Below are positions 7,989-17,403 of a DNA stretch of 64,000 nt, in pieces (the stretch's first letter is position 1; the number at the start of each line of letters is the position of its first letter). The stretch is from the NCBI RefSeq assembly GCF_023684405.1, contig NZ_JAGSOI010000001.1, positions 1-64,000 of the forward strand, written 5' to 3'. Both the position numbers and the translations under genes were made by a program. Source of the stretch: Methanococcoides seepicolus. Its GTDB lineage: Archaea > Halobacteriota > Methanosarcinia > Methanosarcinales > Methanosarcinaceae. The notes beneath the pieces were generated by a model. The model had not been told where the DNA came from and did no database searches. It saw only the letters and a program-made list of their open reading frames with translations.

Positions 7989-9835
7989 TTTTTCGCACCT
8001 GATGTTCTCTTTTCCCGATCGCTCTGAAATCTTGCCAATGGCATTGTAACGATATCACGGGGAATGGAATGTTTGTTCATTGTAAGATCGGAAGTAATTA
8101 TTTTATAATCACGTTGATAGGGATCAACAAGATCTGCCGCATATTGCACGCCTGCATCTGTCAGCACATATTCATACCGCTGCCTGAACCTGCCATCCTT
8201 CTCAAAATAACGCAGGTCCTCATCCACGACCCCCATAGCTACCAGCAACTGAATGTCCTCATAGACCTTGTTGCTGTAAAGGAAACCATATCTTGTGTGG
8301 AACTCATAGTCGAACAGGTATTTTAACCTGATGTCCTCTTTGAAAAATGCAACCTTCTTGTACAACCAGGTGATGTTCCTTATACGCGGGATAGAGACAA
8401 AACCATCGTGGACTTCCTCGAACATTTCATGAATAGCATAAAGAAGAAGGATCAAGCCCTCTATGGGAAGATACTGCTCCTCCCTGATGAAGCGAAGCAG
8501 TTTCGGCGAGAGGTCATCCACAATATTATGCATTACCACCTGGGCAGAAGAGAGTTCCGAGGTAATGGCAACATCGGGATGAGTGAAAACGGTCAATGAC
8601 ATCTGCCGGGATATAGCACGGACCAGACCGTTTGCCAGAGCAGACTCATCGTAGAAGAAATTCTCGCTCCCGCCAACCATCACCCTGGCACTTTTAGGGA
8701 CCCCCGTTGCGATGCTCAGATCGACAAGCACATCCCCCAACCTCTTTTCCAGCTCCTTTTCGAACATCCTTGTAGCCTTGCCACTGCGTGCAATGGTCGA
8801 AAGTGCCATCCTTGTACCCGGAGATAGTGTCTTCTGATTGGACCGGGCAACCGGAACATAGATCTGCCCATCACGAATATCCTGCAACAGACCCCTTGCC
8901 ACCTCACCCCCCTTCGCATTGATGAAATTCAGCAGATCCGCATCATTATAAGTAGTAAAGAAATCCGCAACCATGGTTCCAACGGCCTCATCCCCAAATA
9001 ACTCCTTCTGCTGCTGAAGGGTCATCTCCAGCGCATAAAGGAGCATGACCCTGACAGCCTGAGTACGAGGATGATGAATGATCGCAGTGTAATGATGAGA
9101 ACGCGCGATAAGCATCGATTCTGCCGCTGCCAGCGTAAGTTCCTCATCAAAACTGCCCGAACCCGGAGAACCGAACACAACATTATCATTCACAATGCAC
9201 AGACTTTGCATTATCTGATCGACATCGATGAGTCCCAGGGATACCCCAGTATGGTAAGAATCGCGAAGTAGAAAATCGATACGATCGGCATCTATATCCC
9301 CTGACATCAACTGAGAAAGATAGGGCTTTTCAATGGATAGATCACCCGTAGCGATCTTTGACACCTCATTGAAGAACTCAAAGGGATCATACCCCAATTC
9401 ATCACGAACATATCTCGCAATTATGTTGTCCTCAGGAATTACCTCTGATATGATATATTTTGTAAAAGCTTCATGATCAACAAAACAATTCTCACACATC
9501 TTTGGCTGTATCGCAGGATCCCTTTTCAATACACTTTCCACAGCATGTGAAAAAGCGGAATGACCTACATCGTGAAGAAGGCCTGCGAGCCTTAGTTTCA
9601 TAATATCTTCATTGTCGAGTCCTACCGATCTGCCCAGAAGAGATGCCGTATGCATCGTTCCAAGACTATGTTCAAAACGGGAGTGGTTCGCACCCGGAAA
9701 TACCACATCTGCAAGACCAAGCTGCTGAATGCCACGAAGTCTTTGAAGTTGAGGCGTACCGATAAGAAGCTGCTCCAATTCAGAGAGGATGATGGTCTTA
9801 TGAACTGGATCATGAACTACCAGAGGTTTTGTCAT
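7985..9835 (-). CDS. HD-superfamily phosphohydrolase (dGTPase-like)
   Basis: This 616-aa protein has a complete N-terminal HD domain: NHSRFEHSLGTMHTA supplies the first His, LLHDVGHSAFSH the HD pair, and GDIDADRIDFLLRDSYHTG the last Asp region. The family resembles SAMHD1/dGTPase-type enzymes that cleave phosphate from nucleotides; the substrate here is unknown. The C-terminal half is a family-specific extension. The start MTKPLVVHDPVHKTI was chosen because related proteins begin there; an upstream frame to 9910 adds 25 unlikely residues. It overlaps trmI by four bases and may share its message for convenience only. Confidence 0.85.
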   Translation of the reverse strand: MTKPLVVHDPVHKTIILSELEQLLIGTPQLQRLRGIQQLGLADVVFPGANHSRFEHSLGTMHTASLLGRSVGLDNEDIMKLRLAGLLHDVGHSAFSHAVESVLKRDPAIQPKMCENCFVDHEAFTKYIISEVIPEDNIIARYVRDELGYDPFEFFNEVSKIATGDLSIEKPYLSQLMSGDIDADRIDFLLRDSYHTGVSLGLIDVDQIMQSLCIVNDNVVFGSPGSGSFDEELTLAAAESMLIARSHHYTAIIHHPRTQAVRVMLLYALEMTLQQQKELFGDEAVGTMVADFFTTYNDADLLNFINAKGGEVARGLLQDIRDGQIYVPVARSNQKTLSPGTRMALSTIARSGKATRMFEKELEKRLGDVLVDLSIATGVPKSARVMVGGSENFFYDESALANGLVRAISRQMSLTVFTHPDVAITSELSSAQVVMHNIVDDLSPKLLRFIREEQYLPIEGLILLLYAIHEMFEEVHDGFVSIPRIRNITWLYKKVAFFKEDIRLKYLFDYEFHTRYGFLYSNKVYEDIQLLVAMGVVDEDLRYFEKDGRFRQRYEYVLTDAGVQYAADLVDPYQRDYKIITSDLTMNKHSIPRDIVTMPLARFQSDREKRTSGAKK

Positions 9836-9978
9836 CAGATATAATAGGTCAGCTGAGATATATAAATGAAGTGTGGTAAGGAACAGATAAGGTGAATAAA
9901 CAGAAACCATTCAGAACGAACGTTCAAGCTTGAATACTTTTTTATTCGGAAACTTCGTTAAGGTCTTGAGTGATCCAC

Positions 9979-10998
9979 ATGAGAACAATAGACTGGAACG
10001 ATGAATCCAAAAGTGTCGTGATGATCGATCAGACACTCCTGCCAGTAGAACTTAATGTTATTGAATGTAAGAACCTTGCATCCCTTTGTGAAGCCATAAG
10101 GTCCCTTCGGGTAAGAGGTGCTCCGGCACTTGCAGCCGCAGGAGGGTTTGGAATGGCACTTGCAGTCACACTTAGCAGTGCAGACACAATGGAAAAGTTG
10201 CTCAATGACTTGAAAGTCGCTGCTTCCACCCTTATAGCCACACGACCGACAGCAGTGAATCTCGCATGGGCCGTTAAAAGGGTCTTAAAGGCCACAGAAG
10301 ATTCCTACGATCTTGAAAGCATCAAGGACATCGTTATCTTCGAGGCGATCAGGATAGCAGACGAAGATGTGGAGATAAACAAGGCCATAGGAAAGTATGG
10401 ACAGAAGTTGCTGGATGACGGCGACACTGTGATGACACACTGCAATGCAGGAAGAATGGCCTGTGTTGATTGGGGAACTGCCCTTGGAGTAATTCGCTCG
10501 GCAGTTGAGAAAGGAAAGGAGATCAATGTCATAGCCTGCGAGACACGACCCCTGAACCAGGGCGGGCGCATCACCACTTGGGAACTTATGCAGGATAACA
10601 TTCCGGTAAAGCTGATAACTGATTCCATGTCAGGGCATGTAATGAGGCATGGAATGGTCGATAAGATGATAGTGGGTGCCGACAGGATAACACAGGACGT
10701 TGTTTTCAATAAGATAGGAACTTACACCCATTCCATCGTAGCAAGGGAACATGAGATACCATTCTATGTTGCAGCACCGGTCTCGACCTTCGATCCTAAT
10801 GGCTGGGAGGATACCGTGACAATAGAACAGAGAGATGCGGACGAGTTACGATATATTGGTGATGTCCAGATAGCACCTAAGAATGTGGATGTCTATAATC
10901 CGGCCTTTGATGCAACCCCCATGGAGAACATCACAGCACTTATTACTGAAAAGGGCATATTTGAACCACCTGTTCTTATTGATGAGATATTGGCGTAA
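9979..10998 (+). CDS. mtnA: S-methyl-5-thioribose-1-phosphate isomerase
   Basis: MtnA converts methylthioribose-1-phosphate to methylthioribulose-1-phosphate in the salvage of S-adenosylmethionine by-products. It belongs to the eIF2B-like isomerase family. Visible motifs are SLRVRGAPALAAAGGFG near 45, the catalytic-Cys segment THCNAGRMACVDWGTALG near 155, and DSMSGHVM followed by VGADRITQD with the catalytic Asp. ATG at 9979 is preceded by GTGATCC, complementary to the 16S end; a GTG three codons upstream is the alternative. Ribose-1,5-bisphosphate isomerase is a close relative, but the loop motifs favour MtnA. Confidence 0.87.
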   Translation: MRTIDWNDESKSVVMIDQTLLPVELNVIECKNLASLCEAIRSLRVRGAPALAAAGGFGMALAVTLSSADTMEKLLNDLKVAASTLIATRPTAVNLAWAVKRVLKATEDSYDLESIKDIVIFEAIRIADEDVEINKAIGKYGQKLLDDGDTVMTHCNAGRMACVDWGTALGVIRSAVEKGKEINVIACETRPLNQGGRITTWELMQDNIPVKLITDSMSGHVMRHGMVDKMIVGADRITQDVVFNKIGTYTHSIVAREHEIPFYVAAPVSTFDPNGWEDTVTIEQRDADELRYIGDVQIAPKNVDVYNPAFDATPMENITALITEKGIFEPPVLIDEILA

Positions 10999-11040
10999 CG
11001 GGCACAAAGCTTAAAAATTTAAAGAACTAATTGAGGAACT

Positions 11041-11217
11041 ATGACAGAAAAGAAGAAATCAAGTGGAAGTGGATTGATGTCATCTGCAGGTCTTATGACG
11101 TACTATGATGCGGATAAAAGAGCTATTCACGTACAACCAAGGACCGTATTCATCTTTGGCGCAATTAGCGGCATCGTGATCCTTGCACTTAGCGCAGGTT
11201 TTGGCCTCTGGCCCTAA
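11041..11217 (+). CDS. Preprotein translocase subunit Sec61 beta (SecG in older naming)
   Basis: This 58-aa protein is the small tail-anchored subunit of the archaeal Sec translocon. It has a charged start (MTEKKKSSGSG) and the family signature GLMSSAGLMTYYDADKRAI. The sequence HVQPRTVFIFGAISGIV leads into a single C-terminal transmembrane helix ending GFGLWP. Length and layout are typical of Methanosarcinaceae. It begins 42 bases after mtnA behind TTGAGGAACT, and T-rich stretches after the stop (11228-11235, 11247-11253) suggest termination. Confidence 0.92.
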   Translation: MTEKKKSSGSGLMSSAGLMTYYDADKRAIHVQPRTVFIFGAISGIVILALSAGFGLWP

Positions 11218-11227
11218 CCTGACAAGA

Positions 11228-11253
11228 TCTTTTTTTGAATTCGTTCTTTTTTC
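11228..11253 (+). terminator. Poly-T terminator after Sec61 beta
   Basis: Two T-runs of about seven and six bases follow the Sec61 beta stop within 40 bases, without a strong hairpin. Archaeal RNA polymerase terminates at such oligo-T stretches. Confidence 0.55.
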
Positions 11254-11369
11254 ATAATTACTAATTAGCTATCTTCAGATAGAGAGTTGAGACTATCGTA
11301 TTTAAAAGAGCATAAATAATTTTCAACTAAATTTAAAGATTAAAAAAGGCAGTGTACCTGATCCGATGA

Positions 11370-11663
11370 TCAGCCACCACGTGCTCCCTTGATGGCCTTT
11401 GCGATCTTTCTTGCGACCATGGTCTTAGCTTCATTGTTGTCCACAAGGATACGACCGCTTGATTCCCACCATGTACGGGGATACTTTTTATCAGCTTCCA
11501 CTTCAGGGTTCAGGTTCAATTTCTCAGCTGCTGCCGTCAATTCCCTGAGTAGCGGAGCTTCGAGAGAGCTCTTTCTGGAGATTATCCTGCCACCTTTCCG
11601 CGATCGGGACTTGTCCAGGTTTGCAGGCCAAATGACCAGTTTGCCTTTTTCACGCATCATCAT
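11370..11663 (-). CDS. srp19: Signal recognition particle 19 kDa protein
   Basis: SRP19 binds 7S RNA and lets SRP54 assemble on it for membrane targeting. The core reads KLVIWPANLDKSRSRKGGR, LNPEVEADKKYPRTWWESSGRILV and the basic C terminus AKAIKGARGG, all typical. Three ATG codons in a row (11663, 11660, 11657) precede REKGKLVIW. The ATG seven codons further upstream (11684) is rejected because a TATA-like TTTAAATTATAT lies at 11683-11694. That box would start RNA close to 11662, so the message is probably leaderless or nearly so. Confidence 0.9.
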   Translation of the reverse strand: MMMREKGKLVIWPANLDKSRSRKGGRIISRKSSLEAPLLRELTAAAEKLNLNPEVEADKKYPRTWWESSGRILVDNNEAKTMVARKIAKAIKGARGG

Positions 11664-11682
11664 GCTGCATAGATTAGAACTC

Positions 11683-11694
11683 ATATAATTTAAA
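11683..11694 (-). promoter_or_regulatory. Probable TATA box of SRP19
   Basis: TTTAAATTATAT on the minus strand is centred about 26 bases from the first of three in-frame ATG codons of SRP19. This spacing is what is expected for an archaeal TATA box directing a leaderless transcript. Confidence 0.6.
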
Positions 11695-11774
11695 CTTGGT
11701 CAAGTGAGAGGTCTCAAAAATATAAAATAGATTCAGCGACCATACTAGTAAAATATTTGAAGAGGAGATACAAA

Positions 11775-13121
11775 ATGGCTTTTTTTGGAACAAACGGAGT
11801 AAGAGGGATCGCTAACGAATATATCACACCACAGCTTGCGATAGATGTCGCAAAGAGCCTTGGGACATACATGGGTTCAAAGGGTACAGTCGTCGTTGGG
11901 AGAGATACCCGCAAATCAGGAGACATGCTAAAATCGGCTGCTATCGCCGGTGCGTTGTCCACAGGAGTTACTGTAATTGATATCGGAATAGCACCGATAC
12001 CGGCCATCCAGTATTATGTAAGGGAGTATGCCGATGCAGGTATTGGCGTCACTGCATCACACAATCCAAGAGAGTACAACGGAATTAAACTGGTTGCCGG
12101 AGACGGAAGCGAGTTCTCAAGGGAAGGAGAGAGAGAGGTCGAAAAGATCTACATGTCAAAGGATTTCGCAGCAGCCAGCTGGGAAAGGACGGGCGACCTC
12201 TTCAAAGATACGAACGCAAATGAACAATATATCAATGCCATCATCAATTCCGTGGATGCGGAAAGCATACGTGAAAAGCGCTTCAAGGTAGTGGTGGATA
12301 CCGGTTGCGGTGCCGGCTCTTTGACGTTGCCTTTCCTGCTTCAGAAACTTGGATGTGAGGTAATGGCACTCAACGCCCAGATAGACGGAACGTTCCCATG
12401 GCGCAATCCGGAACCTACCGAAGATGTCCTGACCGAGCTTTCCGATATTGTGAAAAGCAGGGGTGCGGACATGGGTGTTGCCCAGGATGGAGATGCGGAT
12501 AGGGCAGTGTTCTTTGACGAGAACGGGAATTTCATCGATGAAGATGTCCTTTTGGCAATGATGGCGAAGTACATCCTCGAAGACAAGAAAGGAGACCTCG
12601 TCACGCCTGTCAGCTCATCACAGCGTATGCTGGATGTGGCAGAGGAGGCAGGAGTGAAACTTCACTGGACGGCTGTCGGTTCTATCAATGTCGCAAGAAA
12701 GATGATGGAAATAGGTGCGGCATTCGGAGGAGAAGGTAATGGAGGACTTATTTTCCCGGAACACCAATATTGTCGCGATGGAGCCATGGCATGTGCAAAA
12801 CTTCTTGAAATAATGGCATCTGGCAGGAAACTTTCACACCTTGCAGAGAACGTACCGGTCTATTTCAATTCAAAGACAAAGGTTCATTGCAGTGACCTGG
12901 ACCCCACGATGGAGAAAATAAAAGAAAGCGTTGTCGGAGGAGAACTGGAAGTAGATACAACCGATGGAGTAAAGATATGGCACCACGACGGCTGGGTGCT
13001 TATACGACCTTCTGGAACTGAACCTATTATAAGGATATTTGCAGAAGCAAAGACACTGGACAGAGCTGAAGCACTTATGGAAGAAGGTGTAAAGCTGGCA
13101 GAGAATTGCATGCAGAAATGA
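11775..13121 (+). CDS. glmM: Phosphoglucosamine mutase (phosphohexomutase family)
   Basis: The enzyme interconverts hexosamine (or hexose) 6- and 1-phosphates for UDP-sugar synthesis. All four loops of the alpha-D-phosphohexomutase family are present in 448 aa: TASHNPREYNG with the phosphoserine at residue 95, the Mg-binding DGDADR near 237, the sugar-binding GGEGNGGLIFP and the phosphate-binding RPSGTEPIIRI near the C terminus. The GEGNGG loop resembles GlmM more than phosphomannomutase, but activity on several sugars is possible in archaea. ATG at 11775 follows GAGGAGAT at good spacing; an upstream TTG reading is rejected. It is convergent with the DUF99 gene. Confidence 0.88.
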   Translation: MAFFGTNGVRGIANEYITPQLAIDVAKSLGTYMGSKGTVVVGRDTRKSGDMLKSAAIAGALSTGVTVIDIGIAPIPAIQYYVREYADAGIGVTASHNPREYNGIKLVAGDGSEFSREGEREVEKIYMSKDFAAASWERTGDLFKDTNANEQYINAIINSVDAESIREKRFKVVVDTGCGAGSLTLPFLLQKLGCEVMALNAQIDGTFPWRNPEPTEDVLTELSDIVKSRGADMGVAQDGDADRAVFFDENGNFIDEDVLLAMMAKYILEDKKGDLVTPVSSSQRMLDVAEEAGVKLHWTAVGSINVARKMMEIGAAFGGEGNGGLIFPEHQYCRDGAMACAKLLEIMASGRKLSHLAENVPVYFNSKTKVHCSDLDPTMEKIKESVVGGELEVDTTDGVKIWHHDGWVLIRPSGTEPIIRIFAEAKTLDRAEALMEEGVKLAENCMQK

Positions 13122-13123
13122 GA

Positions 13124-13708
13124 TCAGGCTTTGCCGCGGGATTCGCCACAGATCATACCTGTGGCGATCATGTGTGCCACCCTGAGAGGTTCCGGAACAT
13201 TGCTCCTTGTTGAAGACAAACGGACGATCTCACCTGCTTTTTCAGTATCGATGCCGGCACACTGGATGAATATAGGATTCAAAGGATCCTTTGAGACCAC
13301 TTTTGTAATTGCACCTGCCCGAAGTATGATCCGAGATCTCTCTCCAGGGTCAGGCAGATTTGACAGGGCATCCTTGATCTTTTCAAGATCAGGGACCTCA
13401 CGCATTATAACAATGACCGGTATTTCAGTTCCTTCATACAGCCTGACGATGTCAACCGGATTGAAACCACCATAGGTCACACCATCAAGCATTATCACTT
13501 TTATCTGACCATAGTGTTTGCTTGAGGTCACCATCTCAGCTATCCTCTCCGTAGCATCCATACCATCACGATGGATGCTGGAATGCATCACGCCATCAAG
13601 CCATTGCCCGCCACGAAAGAAAGCTCCCACTATCAGAATATCATCACTTATCAATGCGGAATCATCGATACCAAGTATCCTGATCTCAGGCTTGATATGA
13701 AATGCCAA
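13124..13708 (-). CDS. DUF99 (UPF0215) family protein
   Basis: This 194-aa protein matches the archaeal DUF99 family, related to the endonuclease V fold. Motifs include KPEIRILGIDDSAL, VGAFFRGGQWLDGVM, VIMLDGVTYGGFNPVDIVRLYE and IPVIVIMRE. In some thermophiles the family is reported as a deoxyuridine-specific endonuclease, but whether that holds here is not known. Asp residues in IDDSA and MLDG are candidate metal ligands. It follows PAN on the same strand with an 18-nt gap, so the two could share a transcript. Confidence 0.85.
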   Translation of the reverse strand: MAFHIKPEIRILGIDDSALISDDILIVGAFFRGGQWLDGVMHSSIHRDGMDATERIAEMVTSSKHYGQIKVIMLDGVTYGGFNPVDIVRLYEGTEIPVIVIMREVPDLEKIKDALSNLPDPGERSRIILRAGAITKVVSKDPLNPIFIQCAGIDTEKAGEIVRLSSTRSNVPEPLRVAHMIATGMICGESRGKA

Positions 13709-13726
13709 TGCAACACGACCTTTTGC

Positions 13727-15007
13727 TCACCAGAACATGTTCTCCGAATGATCGATATTGTTCGCTTTGGGGACCATGACCTTTGTAACTGCATCAAGCA
13801 GGTCAGACATGCCTATGTGGTCACTATCATTGCGTACAGCAAGCATTCCAGCTTCCATGACTATGGCCCCTATATCGGCACCACTTGCCCCTTCTGTAAG
13901 ATCTGCCAGCTTTTTGACATCTACATCGCTGCCAATGTTAAGCCTCTCTGCATGGATACGGAAGATCGTTTCACGACCATCCTGATCAGGCAATGGTATC
14001 TCGATGATACGGTCAAGCCTTCCCGGCCTTACAATTGCCGGGTCTAGCACATCAGATCTGTTGGTGGCAGCAATTATGCGTACGTCACCCCTGTTGTCAA
14101 AGCCATCCATCTCAGCAAGCAGTTGCATGAGGGTTCTTTGAACTTCCCTGTCCGCACCGTTCGTATCTTCCAGACGTGTCGCTGCGATCGCATCCAGCTC
14201 ATCGATAAAGATGATTGCAGGTGCTTTCTTCCTTGCCATCTCGAAAATATCACGAACAAGCTTTGCGCCATCGCCAATATATTTCTGTACAAGTTCAGAA
14301 CCCACCACCCTTATGAAAGTGGCATTCGTCCTGTGCGCCACCGCTTTGGCAAGCAATGTCTTTCCCGTACCAGGTGGTCCGAAAAGCAGGACTCCTTTGG
14401 GAGGAGTTATACCAATGCGTTCAAAAACTTCCGGTTTAGTGATCGGCAATTCGACAGATTCACTTATCTCCATTATCTGTTGGTCCAGACCACCTATCTG
14501 CGAATAGTCAACTTCCTGTGAATCGATTACCTCCATAGCCGTGATAAGCGGTTCGTCTGATTCAGGAATGATGTCGACGACTGCCAGAGTCTGCTGGTTC
14601 AACCCCACCCTGACCCCCGGAACAAGCTGATCATCATCATCGAGGTCCTGTGAAACTTTCACAAGGAACTGAGGACCTGTACTGCTCCTGATCAGAGCTT
14701 TATCGCCATCAAACATATCCACTATACTCGCAACCACAAGTGGAGGAGACTTTAACCTATCAATTTCTGACTGAAGGCGATGCGTCTCACGTTCATACTT
14801 GAGCTTTTGTGATTCGATATAACGCTTATCGGATTCTATCTGTTCACATTGCTCTTTCAGGAGATTGTTTCGCGATTCAAGCTGCTTCATCCGATCCAGC
14901 AGATATTTTGAAAAATCCTCATCGCTTTCGGAAACAAAATCCCCATTACCAATGCCACTGAAGCTATAATCATTGCTTCTTGGCTCATCGTCGATCGTTT
15001 CTGTCAT
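13727..15007 (-). CDS. pan: Proteasome-activating nucleotidase (PAN)
   Basis: PAN is the hexameric AAA ATPase that unfolds proteins and feeds them to the archaeal 20S proteasome. The 426-aa protein has an acidic N terminus, a coiled coil at about residues 30-88, an OB domain at about 90-155 and one AAA module: Walker A GPPGTGKT near 208, Walker [13 protein letters not shown], sensor [21 protein letters not shown] with the arginine fingers. The last three residues, MFW, occupy the place of the HbYX motif that docks into the proteasome and opens its gate, with Phe instead of Tyr. It starts at ATG 15007; MBF1 is divergent. Confidence 0.93.
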   Translation of the reverse strand: MTETIDDEPRSNDYSFSGIGNGDFVSESDEDFSKYLLDRMKQLESRNNLLKEQCEQIESDKRYIESQKLKYERETHRLQSEIDRLKSPPLVVASIVDMFDGDKALIRSSTGPQFLVKVSQDLDDDDQLVPGVRVGLNQQTLAVVDIIPESDEPLITAMEVIDSQEVDYSQIGGLDQQIMEISESVELPITKPEVFERIGITPPKGVLLFGPPGTGKTLLAKAVAHRTNATFIRVVGSELVQKYIGDGAKLVRDIFEMARKKAPAIIFIDELDAIAATRLEDTNGADREVQRTLMQLLAEMDGFDNRGDVRIIAATNRSDVLDPAIVRPGRLDRIIEIPLPDQDGRETIFRIHAERLNIGSDVDVKKLADLTEGASGADIGAIVMEAGMLAVRNDSDHIGMSDLLDAVTKVMVPKANNIDHSENMFW

Positions 15008-15090
15008 AGCTCCGAATAATTATTTAAGTAGAGACGGTATATAGCACTTTCGTAAAGAGCAATTAAAATAGCCTTTAAGAGATGATACCG

Positions 15091-15585
15091 ATGCAATGTG
15101 AAATATGTGGTGCAGAGATCAGAGAAAAGCCGATAGACGTCACTATTGACGGAAGCCAGCTTAAGGTGTGCAGTAAGTGTTCACAATACGGAAATGCGGC
15201 AAGAGCACGCTCACCTGTATCCAGAAAGATATCACCTGTATCTCCAAAACCAATTCGGAATGTTCAAAAAAGGACAACATCAAGACGCGATCCTTTTGCT
15301 GAGCTGGATGACGAACTTGTGGACGAGTACGAGACCGTCATACGTGAAGCTCGCGAAAAACGCGGATGGACACAAGAAGTGCTTGCCATTAAGATCAAAG
15401 AGAAGGCTTCCCTGATAAAAAAGATAGAAAGGGGAGAGATAACCCCGGAAGATTCTGTCAGGAAGAAGATAGAAAAAGCACTCAATGTGAATCTTATGGA
15501 GCGGCAGGGCAAAGATGAATGGAATGCTGACCGTTTGAACAGCGGTACAACTCTTGGGGACATCGTCACAATAAAAAGGAAATGA
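15091..15585 (+). CDS. Multiprotein bridging factor 1 homologue (aMBF1)
   Basis: This archaeal MBF1-type factor combines an N-terminal zinc ribbon (Cys at residues 3, 6, 27 and 30 in MQCEICGAEI and KVCSKCSQYG) with a basic linker and a C-terminal cro/C1-type helix-turn-helix (REKRGWTQEVLAIKIKEKAS, KKIERGEITPEDSVRKKIEK). In archaea the protein associates with ribosomes and may link translation to transcription. ATG at 15091 gives the conserved beginning MQCEICGAEI; the in-frame ATG at 15082 adds only three residues and cannot be excluded. Confidence 0.88.
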   Translation: MQCEICGAEIREKPIDVTIDGSQLKVCSKCSQYGNAARARSPVSRKISPVSPKPIRNVQKRTTSRRDPFAELDDELVDEYETVIREAREKRGWTQEVLAIKIKEKASLIKKIERGEITPEDSVRKKIEKALNVNLMERQGKDEWNADRLNSGTTLGDIVTIKRK

Positions 15586-15663
15586 AAATGTGGTCTCAGC
15601 CAACTATGGCTGGAATGAACTATTGCACACTGCCCATATCAAGAGACAGAAAAGGGAACTAAA

Positions 15664-16473
15664 ATGCATCTTACAGAAAAAAGGATCGGATTCATAGGCA
15701 CAGGCAAGATGGGAGAATCACTTATAAGAGGAATTCTCGCATCACATAGCGAAATAACTCTGAATGCAAGTGATGTTTACAAGCCTGCTCTTGAAAGACT
15801 CAACAATGAATTGGGTATTAATGTCTCAACTGACAATACTGAGACCATAGGAGACTCTGATGTTGTTGTGCTTGCGGTCAAGCCACAGATACTAAAAAGC
15901 GTGCTTGCAGCCATCAAGGACAGCATTACCGCTGACAAGCTAGTTATCTCCATCGCAGCAGGAGTTCCAGTAGCAGCAATTGAAGATGAACTGAATGAGG
16001 GCACAAGGGTCGTACGGGTCATGCCAAACATCGCAGCAACCGTTGCAGAAGCTGCATCTGCTGTTTGCGCAGGTACGAATGCCACTGACGAGGATATGGT
16101 GATCGCACTTGAGATGTTCCAGTCCATTGGAAGTGCAATAACGATCCCTGAGAAGCTCATGGATGCGGTCACCGGTCTATCCGGAAGCGGACCTGCATAC
16201 ATATTCCCAGTTATAGAAGCATTAGCTGACGGAGCAGTCCATGAAGGACTTGACCGTGCAAATGCGATCACACTGGCAGCACAGACAGTTCTTGGTGCTG
16301 CAAAAATGGTACTGGAGACAGGAATGCACCCAGGAGAACTTAAGGACATGGTAACATCCCCTGCAGGAACGACCATCAGAGCAATACGCACTCTTGAAGA
16401 GAGCGGGATAAGAGCTGCTTTTATGAATGCGGTCATTGAATCTTCAACGCGTTCAAAGGAACTTGGGAACTAA
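15664..16473 (+). CDS. proC: Pyrroline-5-carboxylate reductase
   Basis: ProC makes proline from pyrroline-5-carboxylate using NAD(P)H. The 269-aa protein has the dinucleotide-binding start IGFIGTGKMGESLIRGI, the VVVLAVKPQ strand, RVMPNIAATV, and the family signature in the dimerisation domain: VTGLSGSGPAYIF and GELKDMVTSPAGTTIRAI. Length is standard. The gene starts 78 bases after MBF1 and is followed by an AT-rich promoter region for the DUF356 gene. The nearby pyrrolysine pathway does not use this enzyme. Confidence 0.94.
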   Translation: MHLTEKRIGFIGTGKMGESLIRGILASHSEITLNASDVYKPALERLNNELGINVSTDNTETIGDSDVVVLAVKPQILKSVLAAIKDSITADKLVISIAAGVPVAAIEDELNEGTRVVRVMPNIAATVAEAASAVCAGTNATDEDMVIALEMFQSIGSAITIPEKLMDAVTGLSGSGPAYIFPVIEALADGAVHEGLDRANAITLAAQTVLGAAKMVLETGMHPGELKDMVTSPAGTTIRAIRTLEESGIRAAFMNAVIESSTRSKELGN

Positions 16474-16592
16474 TCCCAATGATCTTTTTTGAAAAACGTA
16501 ACAAAATACCATACAGTATCCAAACATTAATATAATTGGAAACCTTAAATAGTTCCATTAAATTTTAATTAAGTTTGGTGTGGGGACAAAAA

Positions 16593-16940
16593 ATGAAATC
16601 TTTTGCTGTAATTCGAGCGGAGGACCCGAACAAGGTCAAAATCGCTTTGCACGACCTAGAACACTATGGAAGTATGAAATTCGGATCGAACCCGAAAAGG
16701 ATCGAGCCTAATTATGCAGATCAACTTCTTGTAAGTGTCTCAGGAGTACCACTTAAAACTAAATGTAATTCTGCAGCTTTGGTAGAACTTGATACGAATG
16801 CTGGTGCCGCAATAAGCAAGTTGAGAAAGATACACCCTCCTGCACATGTTGTGATCGTAAGTCCAAGGCACGATGCATTTGAAGAACTTCTGGAAAGCTC
16901 TGAACTTTATCCAGAGTTTGATAGAACATTCGACATCTAA
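16593..16940 (+). CDS. DUF356 family protein of methanogens
   Basis: This 115-aa protein matches the methanogen DUF356 family by FAVIRAEDPNKVKIALHDLEHYGSM, by the segment RIEPNYADQLLVSVSG and by KLRKIHPPAHVVIVSPRHDAF. The function is unknown. The fold looks alpha/beta, with three VVIV-type strands and no enzymatic motif. ATG at 16593 follows GTGGGG; the longer reading from a TTG at 16575 is rejected. A CTTAAATAG TATA-like box lies about 50 bases upstream. T-rich sequence follows the stop. Confidence 0.82.
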   Translation: MKSFAVIRAEDPNKVKIALHDLEHYGSMKFGSNPKRIEPNYADQLLVSVSGVPLKTKCNSAALVELDTNAGAAISKLRKIHPPAHVVIVSPRHDAFEELLESSELYPEFDRTFDI

Positions 16941-17241
16941 AAAGGAAATAAGAGATCTTTTATTTTCTTTATTTCAGTGATCTGCGGATCTTTTTAGCAA
17001 ACATATAGAATTTTGTCCCGGACCCATGGACCACGAGGCTATTGTAACAATTACAATTCCATAGAGATGTACTTGTAAGATCCCATAAGACCACGAGACA
17101 ATTGTACATTCAAAGCTGAACAAGCGATAGTAGAACAATGACAATGTGGCAACTTATTTAGAGATAACATGAGCTCTAAAACTTGTTACAATCCCTAAAA
17201 AGTACCAGTAGTGATAATCAGATCAAACAGAAGAATCAGAA
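16941..17241. other. Intergenic region with a 60-bp-spaced direct repeat
   Basis: About 300 bases lie between the DUF356 stop and the 3' end of tRNA-His, with no supportable gene. T-rich stretches near 16960-16995 look like a terminator for the DUF356 gene. Two copies of GACCACGAGRCWATTGTA start at 17029 and 17089, preceded by CCCAT in both; the second differs by a few bases. Confidence 0.5.
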
Positions 17242-17244
17242 TGG

Positions 17245-17316
<72 letters not shown>

Positions 17317-17403
17317 ACGGAATAGGTGGTGCTTCACTATGAAGCACCTTATACTAGTATTTTTATTAGATAAACTTTTTGGCTCAAATCAGCCATAGAA
17401 AGA

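Noticed and set aside
15777-16436. 219-codon ORF opposite proC
   Set aside because: It is a shadow of proC with low-complexity Ser/Ala composition and no recognisable domain.
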